Notes: generated by a model not told the origin, from the sequence alone. A stretch of DNA of 64,000 bases from Clostridium sp. DL-VIII (GCF_000230835.1 NZ_CM001240.1:3855779-3919778); one strand, 5' to 3'. Counted from the stretch's first letter, positions 28,453 through 35,656 are shown. A program made the numbers and translations.

Positions 28453-28840
28453 AAAAAGAGCCCTCGTCACAAAAGGACGAAGACTCGCGGTACCACCTTT
28501 ATTTCCACGCAAGCAAGTATATGCTCTAATGGACTCTTAATTCAAATAACGGCTCAGATAAACCGTCTTTAGCTACTACTATTTCACTAAAGAAGCTCAA
28601 AAGCTACCTTCAAAATTTCCTGCATAAGGGTTTCCAGCTATTCCCTCTCTCTTGCTAGTTCTTGCTAGTTCTTGCTAGTTCTTTCTAAATCTATGATTTA
28701 GCTAAAGAACTGTACTCCTCAGCTCGTCTGAGTGAGTTTCCTTGCTAAAAGAACCGTACTCCCAAACTCTCCTGAGTTAGTTTCCTTTAATGCGAAAAAA
28801 TTTCTACTCCTCTTTTTCATTGCTTTTATCTATTAATTTA
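28452..28840 (-). promoter_or_regulatory. T-box riboswitch controlling valS
   Basis: tRNA-sensing leader. Stem I starts with GAGGAGTAGAAA (AGUA motif, about 28800). The AGAGAGGG...GCTGGAAACCC distal part lies at 28625-28650. The specifier is GTA (Val) at 28605-28607, inside GAAGGTAGC and followed by TTTTGAGC. The antiterminator T-box sequence AAAGGTGGTACCGCG spans 28486-28500. A competing terminator (CTTCGTCC/GACGAGG plus TTTTT) is at 28452-28484. Uncharged tRNA-Val should permit readthrough. Stem I is interrupted at 28652-28785 by repeat units, which is abnormal for this RNA class. Confidence 0.95.
28652..28785 (-). repeat. Insertion of two palindromic units (U4, U5) in T-box Stem I
   Basis: Two direct copies of about 43 bp, AAGGAAACTNACTCAG...GTACNGTTCTTT.AGC (28743-28785 and 28700-28742). 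They are followed by an apical hairpin CTAAATC-ATA-GATTTAG and three tandem 10-mers GAACTAGCAA (28652-28681). Sequences on either side (CGCATTAA and AGAGAGGG) are those expected to be nearly adjacent in a normal Stem I, so the stretch looks inserted. Confidence 0.8.
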
Positions 28841-28846
28841 CTTAAA

Positions 28847-28875
28847 ATAATAGCTTATAGTATAAATTTTGTCAA
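28847..28875 (-). promoter_or_regulatory. Sigma-A promoter of valS
   Basis: On the minus strand TTGACA (28870-28875), a 17-bp spacer and TATTAT (28847-28852), placing the transcript start near 28840, just before Stem I of the T-box. Confidence 0.88.
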
Positions 28876-29144
28876 TAATAGTTTTTATTATTACTATATA
28901 ATTCTACTTCTATTAATCTGCAAAGCTTAATCATACAAAATAAATTTAATATTAGAAATAGCATTAAAACAATATAAAATAAACTCTTCTTTCTTATATT
29001 TTTAGATGCGTAAATAATGTGGATAATCCCATTAACAGACATTATAAAAATAATAAGAAACATTGAAATAAATCCAGTAACTATAATAAAGCCTATTGTT
29101 GCATAAAAGTAAAATGGCAATGTAAAACATCTAGAGCATAACAT
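28872..29144 (-). CDS. Small membrane protein, unknown
   Basis: 90-aa protein with two strongly hydrophobic segments (about 9-40 and 53-72), an N-terminal CxxC pair and a basic loop (KNIRKKS). I do not recognise a family. The RBS is poor (TTAGGT), and the start lies 10 bp after the 36-codon ORF, which suggests translational coupling. Its stop codon overlaps the -35 box of the valS promoter. It may be a real small gene or a fortuitous frame in AT-rich DNA. Confidence 0.5.
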   Translation of the reverse strand: MLCSRCFTLPFYFYATIGFIIVTGFISMFLIIFIMSVNGIIHIIYASKNIRKKSLFYIVLMLFLILNLFCMIKLCRLIEVELYSNNKNYY

Positions 29145-29153
29145 ATGCGAAAC

Positions 29154-29264
29154 CTAATTTATCCGTACAAATAATAATTTAGTACTAACAAATGCTGAAG
29201 AAGTTTTTCTTCCATATGCTAAACAATTATTAAGCATACATAATAGAAGAAGAACCTCCTTCAT
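29154..29264 (-). CDS. 36-aa peptide with strong ribosome-binding site
   Basis: A short ORF beginning ATG-AAG-GAG at 29264, with GAAGGAG eight bases upstream, far better than anything for the longer overlapping frame. The peptide has a hydrophobic leucine stretch (EVLLLLCMLNNCLA) followed by a basic, serine-rich tail and two cysteines. I do not recognise it. It lies 55 bp downstream of the 405-aa gene and just before the small membrane protein. It may be a membrane-active or signal-type peptide, but this is conjecture. Confidence 0.5.
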   Translation of the reverse strand: MKEVLLLLCMLNNCLAYGRKTSSAFVSTKLLFVRIN

Positions 29265-29319
29265 CGAGTATTCTCCTTCATTATTTAATCTTTTAGATTT
29301 GTAACTTTTTATAAACTTT

Positions 29320-30537
29320 TTATAAATATGGCAATGTATTAAAACTATTTTTACCATATTTATAAATTGTATCTTTGTTATAGCTTTCACTATAATTAGT
29401 ATTTTGGCAAACATCTTGTAATTTATTATCACTATAATTAATTGATAACGTCATGTCAGGAATGTTATTCCAACCTTTATATGACATTTCTTGAATCATA
29501 CTTGCAAAAGTCTCTTCGCATACCCCTGTATATTGTTTAGGCACATAGGGCTTTCCGCTTTTAGCCATCTCTTCAAGTTTAGAATTAAAAATATCAGTAA
29601 TGTTTTTCCCATCATCAGTATAATAACTTCCATCTTTCTCTGTTAAACTTCTAATATCAATTCCAGTTACATCTAAAGCCTCATGGTACAAATCATATTT
29701 CCTAAATCCATCCTGAGTAAATTGAGTACTCTTTGCTATCCCATATCGTGATGATGAAAGAATATGATTATACAATTCCCTTGAATTATCTCCTGAATTA
29801 AGAAGCTCTTCCATTTTTTCCTTTACTCCTTTTTCTTCAGTGCAATTAACAGTCAAATTATAACTATATGGGTCTATAGAAAAAGATAACTTAGTACCTT
29901 CTGGAACTTCAATTCCATTTTCTTTAAATAAATTATCCATCTCTGAATTAACCACTTGCCTGTTGAATGTTTTCTGATCTTCGTCTTCCTCATTTGCATT
30001 AGGAAAAGTTATTCCCCTAAACAATGAATCTCTCATATTACAGCCATTTATCTTCCCATACTTTAACATATTTATTTCATTATCATATGCAGCTTCTCGT
30101 TCTTCATCTGTTAAATCAGATACATAATATAGTGAATTTTCATTGCAATACTTATCCTGAATATAAGCCTCAGGATTTGAATGAGATTTTGCTACTTCAA
30201 GAAGTTTGTTATATTTATCATTTAATGCTTCATAACATACATCAGTTTCACTTACATAAGAATTTCTCGATGTTATTTTATCTCCAGCACTTTTAATAGT
30301 TTCTGCATTTTTTTCTTTTGCTTTATTAATATAACTTTTGAGGCCAATAGACTCATCTATTCTCCTATTTGATGATGGTCCATTATTTTTACTAACTTGA
30401 GACATTTTCTTAGCTGCACCGCTTAGGGTAATAGTATCTGATGACTTGTAGGCTGCTGATCTTTTTACTTTCTGAGCATTAGAAATTCTAAGCATTTCCA
30501 TATATAATCTTGCTTGCATACCTGCCGTAATTCTCAT
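29320..30537 (-). CDS. Uncharacterised 405-aa Firmicute protein (DUF4885-like)
   Basis: Soluble hydrophilic protein without a classical signal peptide. The N-terminus (MRITAGMQARLYMEMLRISNAQK) is followed by a serine/threonine-rich linker with SDTITLSGAAKKMS, then a globular region with DLTDEEREAAYDNEI and a long segment with GIDIRSLTEKDGSYYTDDGKNI. The overall pattern resembles DUF4885 proteins of bacilli and clostridia, an assignment I hold loosely. The ATG at 30537 is set by AGGAGGG. Function unknown; two short ORFs follow on the same strand. Confidence 0.75.
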   Translation of the reverse strand: MRITAGMQARLYMEMLRISNAQKVKRSAAYKSSDTITLSGAAKKMSQVSKNNGPSSNRRIDESIGLKSYINKAKEKNAETIKSAGDKITSRNSYVSETDVCYEALNDKYNKLLEVAKSHSNPEAYIQDKYCNENSLYYVSDLTDEEREAAYDNEINMLKYGKINGCNMRDSLFRGITFPNANEEDEDQKTFNRQVVNSEMDNLFKENGIEVPEGTKLSFSIDPYSYNLTVNCTEEKGVKEKMEELLNSGDNSRELYNHILSSSRYGIAKSTQFTQDGFRKYDLYHEALDVTGIDIRSLTEKDGSYYTDDGKNITDIFNSKLEEMAKSGKPYVPKQYTGVCEETFASMIQEMSYKGWNNIPDMTLSINYSDNKLQDVCQNTNYSESYNKDTIYKYGKNSFNTLPYL

Positions 30538-30829
30538 GAGCTCTCCCTCCTTTCGCACTGTAAACCATGCTGCTAAACTTGACCAACTAAAATTCCATCT
30601 GTGATTGAAATATTATGTTATATATCCATATTATTACTATCGTCATAAATTTCAATATCTTTACTTTTCTATATGAATTATCAAAACAATACAAGTATAT
30701 AGCTCTTCAAACTATATCTATATAAGTTGCGATAATGAAATTACAGCACTATTGTTTACAGAGATGCTAACACAAAATATGCAATGTAAATTCTTGAGTA
30801 CAACTTATGTAAACATATGATTCCTTGAA

Positions 30830-30868
30830 CAAAAAAGAATGATCTATTAGAGTTTTATAGATCATTCT
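30830..30868 (-). terminator. Intrinsic terminator of the DUF1062 gene
   Basis: On the minus strand AGAATGATCTAT pairs with ATAGATCATTCT, followed by TTTTTTG. Confidence 0.93.
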
Positions 30869-30907
30869 AAATATTTATTTAAGATAAATGTTGACCGTTA
30901 AAATAAC

Positions 30908-31525
30908 TTATTCTATAGCTTCTAAAATTTCTATATTTTCTGCTGAATTTAAAACATGTATCTCAATTCTATCTTTTACTTTTATATTTAATGAACCTTT
31001 ATTATCCTTAATAAAGATTAACCCTTCTTTATTCATATTTTTTATTTTACTTCTTGAAATTCCAAGTTTATCACTCAAAAGCTTGTCTACTCTAAGCTCT
31101 ATTAAATACTTGCAAACAATTTCAATAATAAGTTCATTTTCATTAATATAAGATGCTTCTGATTTCTTCTCTATTAATTCATAATTAGGGTCTTCTAGAA
31201 TAACTTCAGTTTTATTTTTATTATACATACTTAAATTAAAAGCATATTCTTTAACTAGTTCTTCATCATTAGAAAGAAATTTTTCATACTCATATTTATT
31301 AATATCATGTGGTTTTACTCTTTCATATATTGCCATATTCCATGTTGACTTACATTTTTCGCATTGATAAATCATCCAAATGTCAATGCTGTTTTTATTT
31401 GCATTTACTCTAAATTTTTCACTATTTATATAGCACACTTTTTCATTACATTTAGGGCAATTCCTTCTTACTTTGGGTAAACTTTTAGGGATTAGTTCCC
31501 ATTGATATTTTTTTAAATAGCTCAT
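30908..31525 (-). CDS. DUF1062 protein with zinc ribbon and S4-like region
   Basis: 205-aa DUF1062 protein. The N-terminal zinc ribbon is NCPKCNEKVCY...CEKCKSTWN (about 22-61). A middle WNMAIYERVKPHDINKYEYEKFLSND block is conserved in the family. The C-terminus (about 150-200, LRVDKLLSDKLGISRSKIKNMNKEGLI) resembles an S4 RNA-binding fold, suggesting RNA or ribosome association. ATG with TTAGGAGGAGC upstream. Expression is probably controlled by the leader ORF and hairpins at 31560-31640. The function of the family is unknown. Confidence 0.88.
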   Translation of the reverse strand: MSYLKKYQWELIPKSLPKVRRNCPKCNEKVCYINSEKFRVNANKNSIDIWMIYQCEKCKSTWNMAIYERVKPHDINKYEYEKFLSNDEELVKEYAFNLSMYNKNKTEVILEDPNYELIEKKSEASYINENELIIEIVCKYLIELRVDKLLSDKLGISRSKIKNMNKEGLIFIKDNKGSLNIKVKDRIEIHVLNSAENIEILEAIE

Positions 31526-31558
31526 TTTGCTCCTCCTAAGTCTTAAGTTGTTTAGGAT

Positions 31559-31640
31559 TTACAAAGGCTATTTCATCATAATGCAATAGCCTCTGCTATG
31601 CATAAAAAATATCTATTGTCATAAATAACTCCTCCAATCT
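31559..31640 (-). promoter_or_regulatory. Leader-ORF attenuator module A (upstream of DUF1062)
   Basis: RBS GGAGGAG, an 8-codon ORF, then GCATAGCAGAGGCTATTGC. Hairpin 1 pairs TGCATAGC with GCTATTGCA and contains the stop codon. Hairpin 2 pairs GGCTATT with AATAGCC (31565-31590) and excludes hairpin 1. Further on, CCTAA can pair with TTAGG of the DUF1062 Shine-Dalgarno. This is the architecture of ribosome-stalling attenuation. Module B at 32072-32150 is paralogous. Confidence 0.65.
31596..31622 (-). CDS. Putative leader peptide A, MTIDIFYA
   Basis: Eight codons and a TAG stop. The ATG at 31622 follows GGAGGAG with 6 bases of spacing. The last codon and stop (GCA TAG) are embedded in a hairpin that is identical in module B. 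Its role is inferred to be regulatory: a ribosome stalled or terminating here would melt hairpin 1. Confidence 0.55.
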   Translation of the reverse strand: MTIDIFYA

Positions 31641-31701
31641 TTTTCTATGTATATTTTATCAACACTGCATATTACATAAAACCTCATTTTTGTTTCATAA
31701 A

Positions 31702-31736
31702 TAAAAATGCGCCACCTAATACAAATTAGATAGCGT
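31702..31736 (-). terminator. Intrinsic terminator of the CD3324-like gene
   Basis: On the minus strand CGCTATCTAAT pairs throughout (with G-U pairs) with ATTAGGTGGCG, then CATTTTTAT. Confidence 0.85.
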
Positions 31737-31747
31737 ACTTTCTATTA

Positions 31748-32020
31748 TTATATATTCTTTTTTTGTAAAATAATTCTTTGTATAGTTTTGGGTGATAAAT
31801 AATATGTTTCTGAAAGGTTTTGAATAGATATTCCTGATAAATAATCTTCATATATCTTATTGTTTCTAACCAAAAGTTCTTCTTTACTCTTGGTTAGCTC
31901 CCCCCATGCCATTTTATTCTCTTCTTTTTTGGGTATATAAATGCATTCACCATCCACATATTCTTGTATAATTCTCAATATATTTTCAGGGAAAACATCC
32001 CGAGCACTCGAATAGCCCAT
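31748..32020 (-). CDS. CD3324-family small HTH protein
   Basis: 90-aa protein resembling the CD3324/Mor-like helix-turn-helix family. The N-terminal FPENILRIIQEYVDGECIYIPK is a conserved block, and the C-terminal half holds the HTH (IYEDYLSGISIQNLSETYYLSPKTIQRIIL). It is a probable DNA-binding regulator. ATG preceded by TTAGGAGGAGCAGGT. It has its own leader-ORF attenuator (module B) and terminator, so it is expressed as a single gene. Its target is unknown; the neighbouring DUF1062 gene shares the regulatory leader. Confidence 0.82.
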   Translation of the reverse strand: MGYSSARDVFPENILRIIQEYVDGECIYIPKKEENKMAWGELTKSKEELLVRNNKIYEDYLSGISIQNLSETYYLSPKTIQRIILQKKNI

Positions 32021-32071
32021 TACCTGCTCCTCCTAAATTTAATACTATTTTAGATTCGAGCAAAGACTATT

Positions 32072-32150
32072 TCATAATTTAATTATTTACTTTATGCAAT
32101 AGCCTCTGCTATGCACAAATAACAGGTGTATTCATAAAAGCCATGCCTCC
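32072..32150 (-). promoter_or_regulatory. Leader-ORF attenuator module B (upstream of CD3324-like gene)
   Basis: RBS GGAGG, an 8-codon ORF, then the same 22-bp block as module A (32094-32115; core AATAGCCTCTGCTATG on the plus strand). Hairpin 1 contains the stop codon. Hairpin 2 pairs GGCTATT with AATAGTC across a longer loop. Downstream, CTAAA can pair with TTTAG overlapping the gene's Shine-Dalgarno. Confidence 0.65.
32109..32135 (-). CDS. Putative leader peptide B, MNTPVICA
   Basis: Eight codons plus TAG, the same length and the same final GCA TAG as leader A, but different internal residues. The ATG at 32135 lies 10 bases from GGAGG. An in-frame ATG three codons earlier is too close to the RBS. 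Confidence 0.55.
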   Translation of the reverse strand: MNTPVICA

Positions 32151-32371
32151 TTTTCCATGTCAATTATATAGATTTTCATTTGAATATGTGTTTTATCACA
32201 TTTATATTATATACAAATTATACAAAACTCACCATAATGGATTCAGATTTTCGTATTGAGTATATTTTTTTATACTAACACAGAAAAAATTTTCATACTT
32301 GTATATTCATTGCTATCTATTATATCATTATTTTGTAAACTACAAATAAGACACTAAAAAGGAGCGGTTAT

Positions 32372-32566
32372 ATGAATTTTGAGGAAATAGATTTAAAGAC
32401 TTTTGACTTTAACCCTTTTACAAAAGTAGAAGATTGGGCTCTTCTAACTGCTGGAACGGAAAACAAATTTAACATGATGACTGTTACTGGTGTAATGTGC
32501 GGAAAATTTTTTCTAAAGCCAATGATGCAGGTATATGTCCATCCAGACAGGTATTCCTACCAGTTT
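32372..32566 (+). pseudogene. Truncated flavin reductase family gene
   Basis: Good RBS (AAGGAG) and an intact N-terminus of the flavin reductase family: MNFEEIDLKTFDFNPFTK, LLTAGTENKFNMMT and VYVHPDRYSYQF. Normal members continue for about 120-130 more residues. Here homology stops near residue 66 and the frame runs into the 3' end of the convergent EFR1 gene. This is a deletion remnant, and the missing part is not in the window. Confidence 0.8.
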
Positions 32567-32572
32567 TTAAAA

Positions 32573-33331
32573 TTAATTATTTGCCTCTATTATTTCCTTC
32601 AATTTAACATTTTGATTAATAAATCTAGCTTTACTTTTTTCCTGCTTAAGACGTATAGCATTCTGTGGACAATGATTAATACATGCTAAACACTTCTCAC
32701 AATTTCCTTTATAAACAGGTTTAGTATCTACATTAATATTATTTACTGGGCAAACTTTCTCACAAACTTTGCAGCTATTACAGGTATCTTCTACATAGAA
32801 ATTCTTATCATATTCAAGGTTAGCCTTAGTACTAGAATAAAACTTTTTTAATATTGGTTCAATAGATCTTATAACTGCAGCGTGTCTCTTGATATATACT
32901 TTTTCAACCTGGATATCATTAATTATTTTTACAAGATTTTCTTCTATTTTTTTCTTTGGCTCTTTTTTCATCTCTTTAGATATATCAAACACTGGAAGGT
33001 AATTGTCAACCATAAGTATTTCGTTAATGTATGAAAATTGGATTTGATTTCTTTTTCCAATTTCTAAAAGCTCAGGTATGACTGCTCCTGAAAAAGATCC
33101 AAAAGACACCACCGCAAAAATATACTTACTTTTTAGTTTGACTTTATTTAGAAACTCCTCAACAATTCTAGGAACCCCTCCATAATAACTTGGAAATACA
33201 ATACCAATCTTTTCATCTTCAAACTCAAATTGTCCTTGTTTCATTAACTTAGGAATAGAATAGCTTTCCCCTCCAATTCTCTTTGCCACATATAAATTGT
33301 TGCCAGTTGCTGTAAAATAAAATATTTTCAT
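32573..33331 (-). CDS. EFR1-family flavodoxin-ferredoxin protein
   Basis: 252-aa electron-transfer protein. The N-terminal flavodoxin-like domain has the FMN loop FTATGNNLYVAKRI and VFPSYYGGVPRIVEEFL. The C-terminal ferredoxin domain carries two 4Fe-4S motifs, CNSCKVCEKVCPVNNI and CEKCLACINHCPQNAI. It probably shuttles electrons in an anaerobic redox pathway. It is divergent from the TetR regulator (116 bp apart), which likely controls it. ATG start with GGAGAG upstream. It is convergent with the truncated flavin reductase. Confidence 0.92.
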   Translation of the reverse strand: MKIFYFTATGNNLYVAKRIGGESYSIPKLMKQGQFEFEDEKIGIVFPSYYGGVPRIVEEFLNKVKLKSKYIFAVVSFGSFSGAVIPELLEIGKRNQIQFSYINEILMVDNYLPVFDISKEMKKEPKKKIEENLVKIINDIQVEKVYIKRHAAVIRSIEPILKKFYSSTKANLEYDKNFYVEDTCNSCKVCEKVCPVNNINVDTKPVYKGNCEKCLACINHCPQNAIRLKQEKSKARFINQNVKLKEIIEANN

Positions 33332-33447
33332 AACGCTCTCCTCTCAGGTGTTTCACTTGTAACTTCTTATGGAGTACAGTATAATTTGATAAAGTAAATA
33401 ATTCAAGAGCATATGGGCTAGCTGTTACAAAAGGAGGAAAATTGTTT

Positions 33448-34008
33448 ATGACTAATAAATACAATGCTGAACAGAATAAGATTACAAAAGAAAGTATTTT
33501 TAGTGCTCTTATGTCTTTAATGGAGAAAAAAGACTTTAAGAATATTTCTATTACCGAAGTATCGCAAAAAGCTGGTGTATCACGAATGGCTTTTTATCGA
33601 AATTACAACATAATGGAGGATATCCTTATTGATCATTTGGATGACATGTTTAAAGAGTATTCAACTCTTTTAAATCATAAAGAAATTAGCAATTATGAAA
33701 TGACACGTTTATTTTTTTATTATTTTAGACAACATCAAAAATTTATTGAAAACCTACTAAGGTCTAAATTAGCCCACTTAATACTTGAACGGTCTATTGA
33801 ATTTCTTAATATATACTCCAAAACTATAACATGCACCATGGACTGCTCTCCTGAATTTGAAAAATATAATATTGGATTCATTGCGGGGGGATTTTTCAAC
33901 GTATTGATGATTTGGTGCAAAAGTGGTATGACAGAGAGTGATGAGAAGATGGCAGAAATGGTTTACGAGCGGCTTTCTAATCATATTGCTGGAATCTCCT
34001 TGATATAA
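33448..34008 (+). CDS. TetR/AcrR-family regulator next to EFR1 gene
   Basis: 186-aa repressor-type protein. The N-terminal HTH is SIFSALMSLMEKKDFKNISITEVSQKAGVSRMAFYRNYN (about 14-52). The C-terminus is a helical ligand or dimerisation domain of the clostridial TetR_C type. The ATG at 33448 is used because GGAGG lies at suitable spacing; a TTG two codons earlier is too close. Divergent arrangement implies control of the EFR1 gene and itself. Terminator at 34082-34130. Confidence 0.9.
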   Translation: MTNKYNAEQNKITKESIFSALMSLMEKKDFKNISITEVSQKAGVSRMAFYRNYNIMEDILIDHLDDMFKEYSTLLNHKEISNYEMTRLFFYYFRQHQKFIENLLRSKLAHLILERSIEFLNIYSKTITCTMDCSPEFEKYNIGFIAGGFFNVLMIWCKSGMTESDEKMAEMVYERLSNHIAGISLI

Positions 34009-34081
34009 AGAGCTGCCTATTCTAAAAAACAAATTGTTTTGTTTATCTATACTTAATACACACACTTAACTCAAAAAAATT

Positions 34082-34130
34082 AAAACTTAAACCAATGGAA
34101 TTTATAATATCATTGGTTTAAGTTTTAATA
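34082..34130 (+). terminator. Intrinsic terminator of the TetR gene
   Basis: AAAACTTAAACCAATG pairs perfectly with CATTGGTTTAAGTTTT; the stem is A/T-bounded and works as a terminator mainly on the plus strand. Confidence 0.8.
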
Positions 34131-34216
34131 GTAAATAAACAAATATTGAAAATTGCTTTTCCTTTTAAAATTTATAAAATTTCAAAAATCCTGCTCATTC
34201 ATCGTGCATCTCCATC

Positions 34217-34525
34217 CTAGCAGTCCCACTGATTTTCCTTCATATCAACATGATTTTCATTTTTAAATGATACGCCTTCTTCTAACAGCAGAAATCGTTG
34301 TTCCTGCCACCCCGGTGCCAGCCTTCCAGCATGATTTACCACACGATGGCATGGATATTCCCCATAAAATTCTGCATTGCTAAGAACCTTCCCAACAAGT
34401 CGTGCATTTTTGTCTCTACCAATAAGCCCAGCAATTTGTCCATATGTAGCTACTTTCCCTTCAGGTATTTCTTCTACAACTGAAAGTATTTCATAAATTA
34501 GTTGTTCATTCATAATCTTTTTCAT
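34217..34525 (-). CDS. MGMT-family (alkyltransferase-like) DNA-binding protein
   Basis: 102-aa protein made only of the C-terminal domain of O6-alkylguanine-DNA alkyltransferase. It shows IPEGKVATYGQIAGLIG (HTH), the arginine finger in NARLVGKVLSNA, and PCHRVVNHAGRLAPGW. The active-site cysteine in PCHR is retained, unlike ATL proteins with PWHR, so alkyl transfer is possible; full enzymes have an extra N-terminal domain. ATG with AGGTG upstream. Isolated gene. Confidence 0.88.
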   Translation of the reverse strand: MKKIMNEQLIYEILSVVEEIPEGKVATYGQIAGLIGRDKNARLVGKVLSNAEFYGEYPCHRVVNHAGRLAPGWQEQRFLLLEEGVSFKNENHVDMKENQWDC

Positions 34526-34607
34526 ATATTCACCTGTGATACGAATCCTTACTTTAAGATATTGTGCTTTAAGAATTGAAAAAGTAAATATTATTTAATT
34601 TATTATT

Positions 34608-35141
34608 TCATTGAATTCTTTCTAATAGTTTCTGAAATAAATTGAATCCTTCACTCCAATCACCTATATTGGATTCACTATTTATATGGCCCTTTCTGCC
34701 AACAGACATTGTTTCAATACCCCACTGTTTACCTTTTTCTATACAAAACAGAGATGAGGAATATTGATCATTCTCACTATAAACCAGTATTCCAGGCAGC
34801 TCCAAGTTAGCTTCTGGCAAATGCTCAAAGGAATCTAAGAAATTTGGAAATTGTTCCTTGTTTGGATCTGGTGGAGCCACTAAGAAGACTGCTTTCAGAT
34901 ATTTTCGTATCTTAGGCATGGCTTTTACAGTAAGCAGGCAGCCGAGGCTGTGCGCAATCAATACTACATCACAGCTCTTTTCTCTTGAAAGGCTTTCTAT
35001 TAAATTTTTTTCCCATTCTTTATATACAGGATACTCCCATTCCTCTTGAGCTATTCTTTCAAACCCATATTTTTTCTCCCAAATAGTCTGCCAATGCTCT
35101 GGTCCAGAGTTATTAAGGCCAGGAACTATCTTTATATTCAT
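34608..35141 (-). CDS. RBBP9/YdeN-like serine hydrolase
   Basis: 177-aa alpha/beta hydrolase. The family start is MNIKIVPGLNNSGPEHWQTIWE, the nucleophile serine lies in IAHSLGCLL, the aspartate in YSENDQYSS and the histidine in KGHINSES. The substrate is unknown. I choose the ATG at 35141, preceded by GAGGTG; a 23-residue upstream extension lacks an RBS. It is flanked by the MGMT-like and deformylase genes on the same strand, about 80-100 bp on each side. Confidence 0.88.
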   Translation of the reverse strand: MNIKIVPGLNNSGPEHWQTIWEKKYGFERIAQEEWEYPVYKEWEKNLIESLSREKSCDVVLIAHSLGCLLTVKAMPKIRKYLKAVFLVAPPDPNKEQFPNFLDSFEHLPEANLELPGILVYSENDQYSSSLFCIEKGKQWGIETMSVGRKGHINSESNIGDWSEGFNLFQKLLERIQ

Positions 35142-35245
35142 TATCAGCACCTCAAATCTATCTAACTTTTTCGAAAAGATTTCATTTTTGTACTTAATTC
35201 TAACATACATATATGCTAGTGTAAAATCAGTTACTAACTTTATAC

Positions 35246-35656
35246 TTAGATTATTATACCTTCAAAATGATCCATTTCATGTTGAATTATTTGTGCTGTA
35301 AATCCAGTAAAAACTTGCTTTTGCTTCTTAAAGTTTCTATCAAGATACTTAACCTCTATCATTTCATATCTCTTTGTTTTTCTAACGCCAATTAAAGATA
35401 AACAACTCTCTTCTGTTTCATAAAGCTTTTCCCTCTTTAATATAACCGGATTTATCATAGGCACAATAAGGCCTCCTACAGTAAACACCAATATACGTTT
35501 CTTTACTCCAATCATATTACCAGCCAGCCCAACACAATGCTCTAAGTTTGCTCTTAATGTATCTATTAAATCATCAATTACTGCTATATCATTTTTAGTT
35601 GCCTCTTCTGATTTTTGTCCTAAAAACAATACATCTTTTACAATTGGTTTTATCAT
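35246..35656 (-). CDS. Peptide deformylase paralogue with altered motif I
   Basis: 136-aa Def-family protein, shorter than housekeeping Def (about 147-190). Metal ligands are conserved: the cysteine in EESCLSL and both histidines with the catalytic glutamate in QHEMDHFEG. Motif I reads GLAGNMIGV, with methionine where active enzymes have the oxyanion glutamine. Some clostridial paralogues share this change. It may deformylate poorly or act on other substrates. ATG start with AGAGGT upstream. Confidence 0.87.
   Translation of the reverse strand: MIKPIVKDVLFLGQKSEEATKNDIAVIDDLIDTLRANLEHCVGLAGNMIGVKKRILVFTVGGLIVPMINPVILKREKLYETEESCLSLIGVRKTKRYEMIEVKYLDRNFKKQKQVFTGFTAQIIQHEMDHFEGIII

Noticed and set aside
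29265..29432. N-terminal extension of the 36-aa peptide overlapping the 405-aa gene
   Set aside because: No ribosome-binding site at the long start; the internal ATG at 29264 has an excellent one.
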